Assembly: GCF_013030945.1 (NCBI RefSeq)
Contig: NZ_JABBXF010000029.1
Span: 1 to 64,000 of the forward strand
Length of the DNA: 64,000 nucleotides
Direction of reading: 5' to 3'
Origin: Streptomyces morookaense
GTDB lineage: Bacteria; Actinomycetota; Actinomycetes; Streptomycetales; Streptomycetaceae
In this document: in pieces, positions 62,316-64,000 of the stretch
Layout of the letters: each line of letters starts with the position of its first letter
Position numbering within the stretch: position 1 is the stretch's first letter
Program-made: the position numbers and the translations under genes
Notes under the pieces: generated by a model
The model's database searches: none
The model's input: only the letters and a program-made list of their open reading frames with translations
Told to the model about the DNA's origin: nothing

Positions 62316-63097
62316 GCGACCGTCCTCGGCGGCAGCAGCGCGAGGTGTTCCTCGCGTACGAGCCCGAAGCGCAGGGCGAGGCCGACGACGGCCTCCCGCT
62401 TGCCGTTGCGGCGGGCTGCCCTGCTGCCGGGTTCGCACCCGGCCGGAGTGCTGATGCGCATCTTCTCCTCGGCGAGGTAGTCGATGTGCGAGCTGACGGC
62501 ACGGGCCGTCAGCCGGGCGCAGGCGGCATGGCCCTTGAGCCGCTCGACGATCTGCGGGGTGGTGGGCACCGCGACCGGCGACTCGTCGCGCAGCCTCGGT
62601 TCGCAGAGCGCCGCCAGCACCAGGAAATAGGTGGCGGTCTCGTCCAGGGAGTACGCGGTGACCGTGCGACTCCCCCACGGTCCGCCCATGGCGTCCGGGT
62701 CCAGGTAGACGTGGTCGGGCGCGAACACCTGGAAGGCGACGGCGGTGTTGCGGCGGGTGGGCAGCACGACCCGGGAGAACTCGAAGGGGATGGGCGTCCC
62801 GGCCCGGCGCGGCGGCACCCTCAGATACTCCCCCGCCCCTTCGGGGTTCTCCACCAGATAGCTCTGGGTCGCGCTGTGGTTGGTGAGCTGCCAGTGGTCG
62901 TCGGTCACACGGATCTCGCCCGCCAGCCGGGAGATCGCCTCGTCGACGAGGCGCAGTTCGACCGGTGTCGTCGCGGAGCCCCGCCCGAACCGTGCCACCT
63001 CCCCCGGTCCGAGCCGCAGCGTCACCGCGTCCTCCGCGTACGGTTCCGCTCCGGCGTCGCCGCTCCCCTGCGGCAGATGGATCACTATCCCGCCCAC
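62312..63097 (-). CDS. FHA-like domain protein coupled to the Ser/Thr kinase
   Basis: This 261-residue protein has an FHA-like N-terminus: VTLRLGPGEVARFGRGS, then LRLVDEAISRLAGEIRVTDDHWQLTNHSATQSYLVE, which matches the RFGR…S..H..I..N.S fold pattern with an altered His region. The C-terminal half (PQIVERLKGHAACARLTARAVSSHIDYLAEEKMRI) looks like a winged helix. FHA domains bind phosphothreonine. The coupling with the kinase gene suggests it is its substrate or adaptor. GTG 63097 with GGAGG upstream is preferred over the longer reading to 63130. Confidence 0.78.
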   Translation of the reverse strand: MGGIVIHLPQGSGDAGAEPYAEDAVTLRLGPGEVARFGRGSATTPVELRLVDEAISRLAGEIRVTDDHWQLTNHSATQSYLVENPEGAGEYLRVPPRRAGTPIPFEFSRVVLPTRRNTAVAFQVFAPDHVYLDPDAMGGPWGSRTVTAYSLDETATYFLVLAALCEPRLRDESPVAVPTTPQIVERLKGHAACARLTARAVSSHIDYLAEEKMRISTPAGCEPGSRAARRNGKREAVVGLALRFGLVREEHLALLPPRTVA

Positions 63098-63143
63098 TAC
63101 CCCCTCCTCACACCCCGTCACAGCCGTCACACGAGGTCAAACC

Positions 63144-64000
63144 TTACCCATCCCCCACAGGGACATCTTTCCGGGTCACGTCGGGCCAATGGGACGAGCT
63201 GCTCCGGCCGCACGCCGCGGTGAGCATGATCTCCCGGACGCGGTCGAGGTACTTGGGCACACCCGACGCGGCCTGCACGGTGTCCGGCATGCTGACCACG
63301 AGATCGGCCCGGTCGTGGAACCAGTTGAGCCACAGCGACGCGCCGTTGGCGTTGTCGGGACCGGTCAGGACGGTCGCGTCCGCGCTCAGGTAGTCGCGGG
63401 AGCCCGGCGCGGTCCGCCCGTCCACGTAGGACGCCATCGGCGGGATGCTGGGAACGCCAGGGATACGACCGCCGTCGAGGAGCAGTTCGAGCGCCCGGTG
63501 CAACGGCACGTCGTATCCGGCGCGGGCCCGCTGGAAGCCCTGCTGCGCGGTGCCGATCGCTTCGGCGAGCGTCGGCGAGGAGGGCAGCCGGAACAGCAGC
63601 GGTACGAGGTTGACGAGCCAGCCGTGCACGGGGAGCAGCCGGGGGTAGGCCCTGGTCGAGACGGCGGTGAGGACGCGGTGGACGTCGTTGCCGGTGAACT
63701 CCCGCTGCGCGAGGGCCAGTGCGGCGAAGGCGCCCGCGGCGAACCCGCCGCCGTGCCGGGCGCAGTAGGCGCGGAACGCACGTGCCTCGTCGCCGGTCAG
63801 CACCGGGAATTCGAGCCGGGCGGCGGGCAGCAGTGTGTCGGTGTCGTTGCCCAGGTCCACGGGGAAGTCGGGGAATCCGCCGTCCTCCGCGGCCAGGAAC
63901 TCCGACCATGCGGCGAGTTCCGGCGAGGCCGCGGTCAGCGATGCGGAGCGCGCGTGCTCGCGACGGTTGCAGTCCAGGTAGCCGGGGGCCGCGGCCGGGC
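63144..64000 (-). CDS. Condensation-domain-like protein, 5' end outside window
   Basis: The visible 285 residues are the C-terminal part of an NRPS condensation / PapA-type acyltransferase fold. The region before 63860 reads YLDCNRREHARSASLTAASPELAAW and GGFPDFPVDLG, a pattern common in stand-alone condensation proteins. The C-terminal half continues through YPRLLPVHGWLVNLVPLLFRLP, NGASLWLNWFHDRADLVVSMPD, and VREIMLTAA. The catalytic HHxxxD motif would be upstream, outside the window, so activity cannot be judged. No NRPS genes are close, and it precedes the FHA-kinase pair. It may make an ester or amide of unknown type. Confidence 0.75.
   Translation of the reverse strand, partial: PAAAPGYLDCNRREHARSASLTAASPELAAWSEFLAAEDGGFPDFPVDLGNDTDTLLPAARLEFPVLTGDEARAFRAYCARHGGGFAAGAFAALALAQREFTGNDVHRVLTAVSTRAYPRLLPVHGWLVNLVPLLFRLPSSPTLAEAIGTAQQGFQRARAGYDVPLHRALELLLDGGRIPGVPSIPPMASYVDGRTAPGSRDYLSADATVLTGPDNANGASLWLNWFHDRADLVVSMPDTVQAASGVPKYLDRVREIMLTAACGRSSSSHWPDVTRKDVPVGDG

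Overview
High-GC actinomycete DNA, almost certainly Streptomyces. The signs are heavy G/C bias at third codon positions, many GTG starts, ATGA/GTGA gene overlaps, an MbtH-dependent NRPS, DevR/DevS-type regulators and PAS/SpoIIE phosphatases. No rRNA, tRNA, transposase, integrase or CRISPR array was seen.

Layout. 1-1.4 kb: end of cytochrome oxidase subunit I, a small membrane protein and a secreted SnoaL-like protein. 1.5-9.7 kb (minus strand): nitrate module 1, narK-narG-narH-narJ-narI. 9.9-12.5 kb: feoABC ferrous iron uptake behind a likely iron box. 12.6-20.1 kb: a compact peptide cluster made of a two-module NRPS (A-T-E-C-A-T), MbtH and a formyltransferase. 20.2-26.7 kb (minus): a second narGHJI. 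26.9-30.7 kb (plus): a radical SAM/SPASM protein, a HemY-type porphyrinogen oxidase, a DsbA-like thiol protein and two small ORFs. 30.8-35.5 kb (minus): a complete arginine deiminase operon arcA-arcB-arcC-arcD. 35.8-37.8 kb: a DevR-type regulator and a divergent Acg-like nitroreductase-fold protein. 37.9-44.5 kb: adhE, a CBS-BON protein, and pyruvate formate-lyase with its activase (pflB-pflA). 44.7-53.6 kb: three tandem-domain universal stress proteins, a second DevR-type regulator, a DevS-like GAF-GAF kinase that keeps the haem-ligand histidine, an orphan cNMP-domain protein, PPK2, a PNPOx-like protein, an Rv1733c-like membrane protein and a second CBS-BON protein. 53.9-64 kb: a PAS-PAS-SpoIIE-HATPase phosphatase, membrane proteins, phosphatases, a Tat esterase, an LGFP-repeat protein, a Ser/Thr kinase coupled to an FHA-like protein, and a truncated condensation-domain protein.

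How it fits together. Most of 1.5-53.6 kb reads as a hypoxia/dormancy island. It offers nitrate as electron acceptor (two Nar enzymes), substrate-level ATP from arginine (arc), pyruvate cleavage to formate and acetyl-CoA with ethanol as electron sink (pfl, adhE), ferrous iron uptake (feo), a possible low-oxygen haem step (radical SAM) and stress/dormancy proteins. Its gene content matches the M. tuberculosis DosR regulon and the S. coelicolor OsdKR region, with fermentative genes added. A recurrent near-palindrome of about 14 bp (core GGGACC-TT-CGGCCC or its reverse) lies in most divergent promoter gaps and is the probable DevR/OsdR operator linking these operons. The NRPS cluster is embedded in this island and may make a formylated D-Xaa-Pro product. 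Its boundaries and product are unknown.
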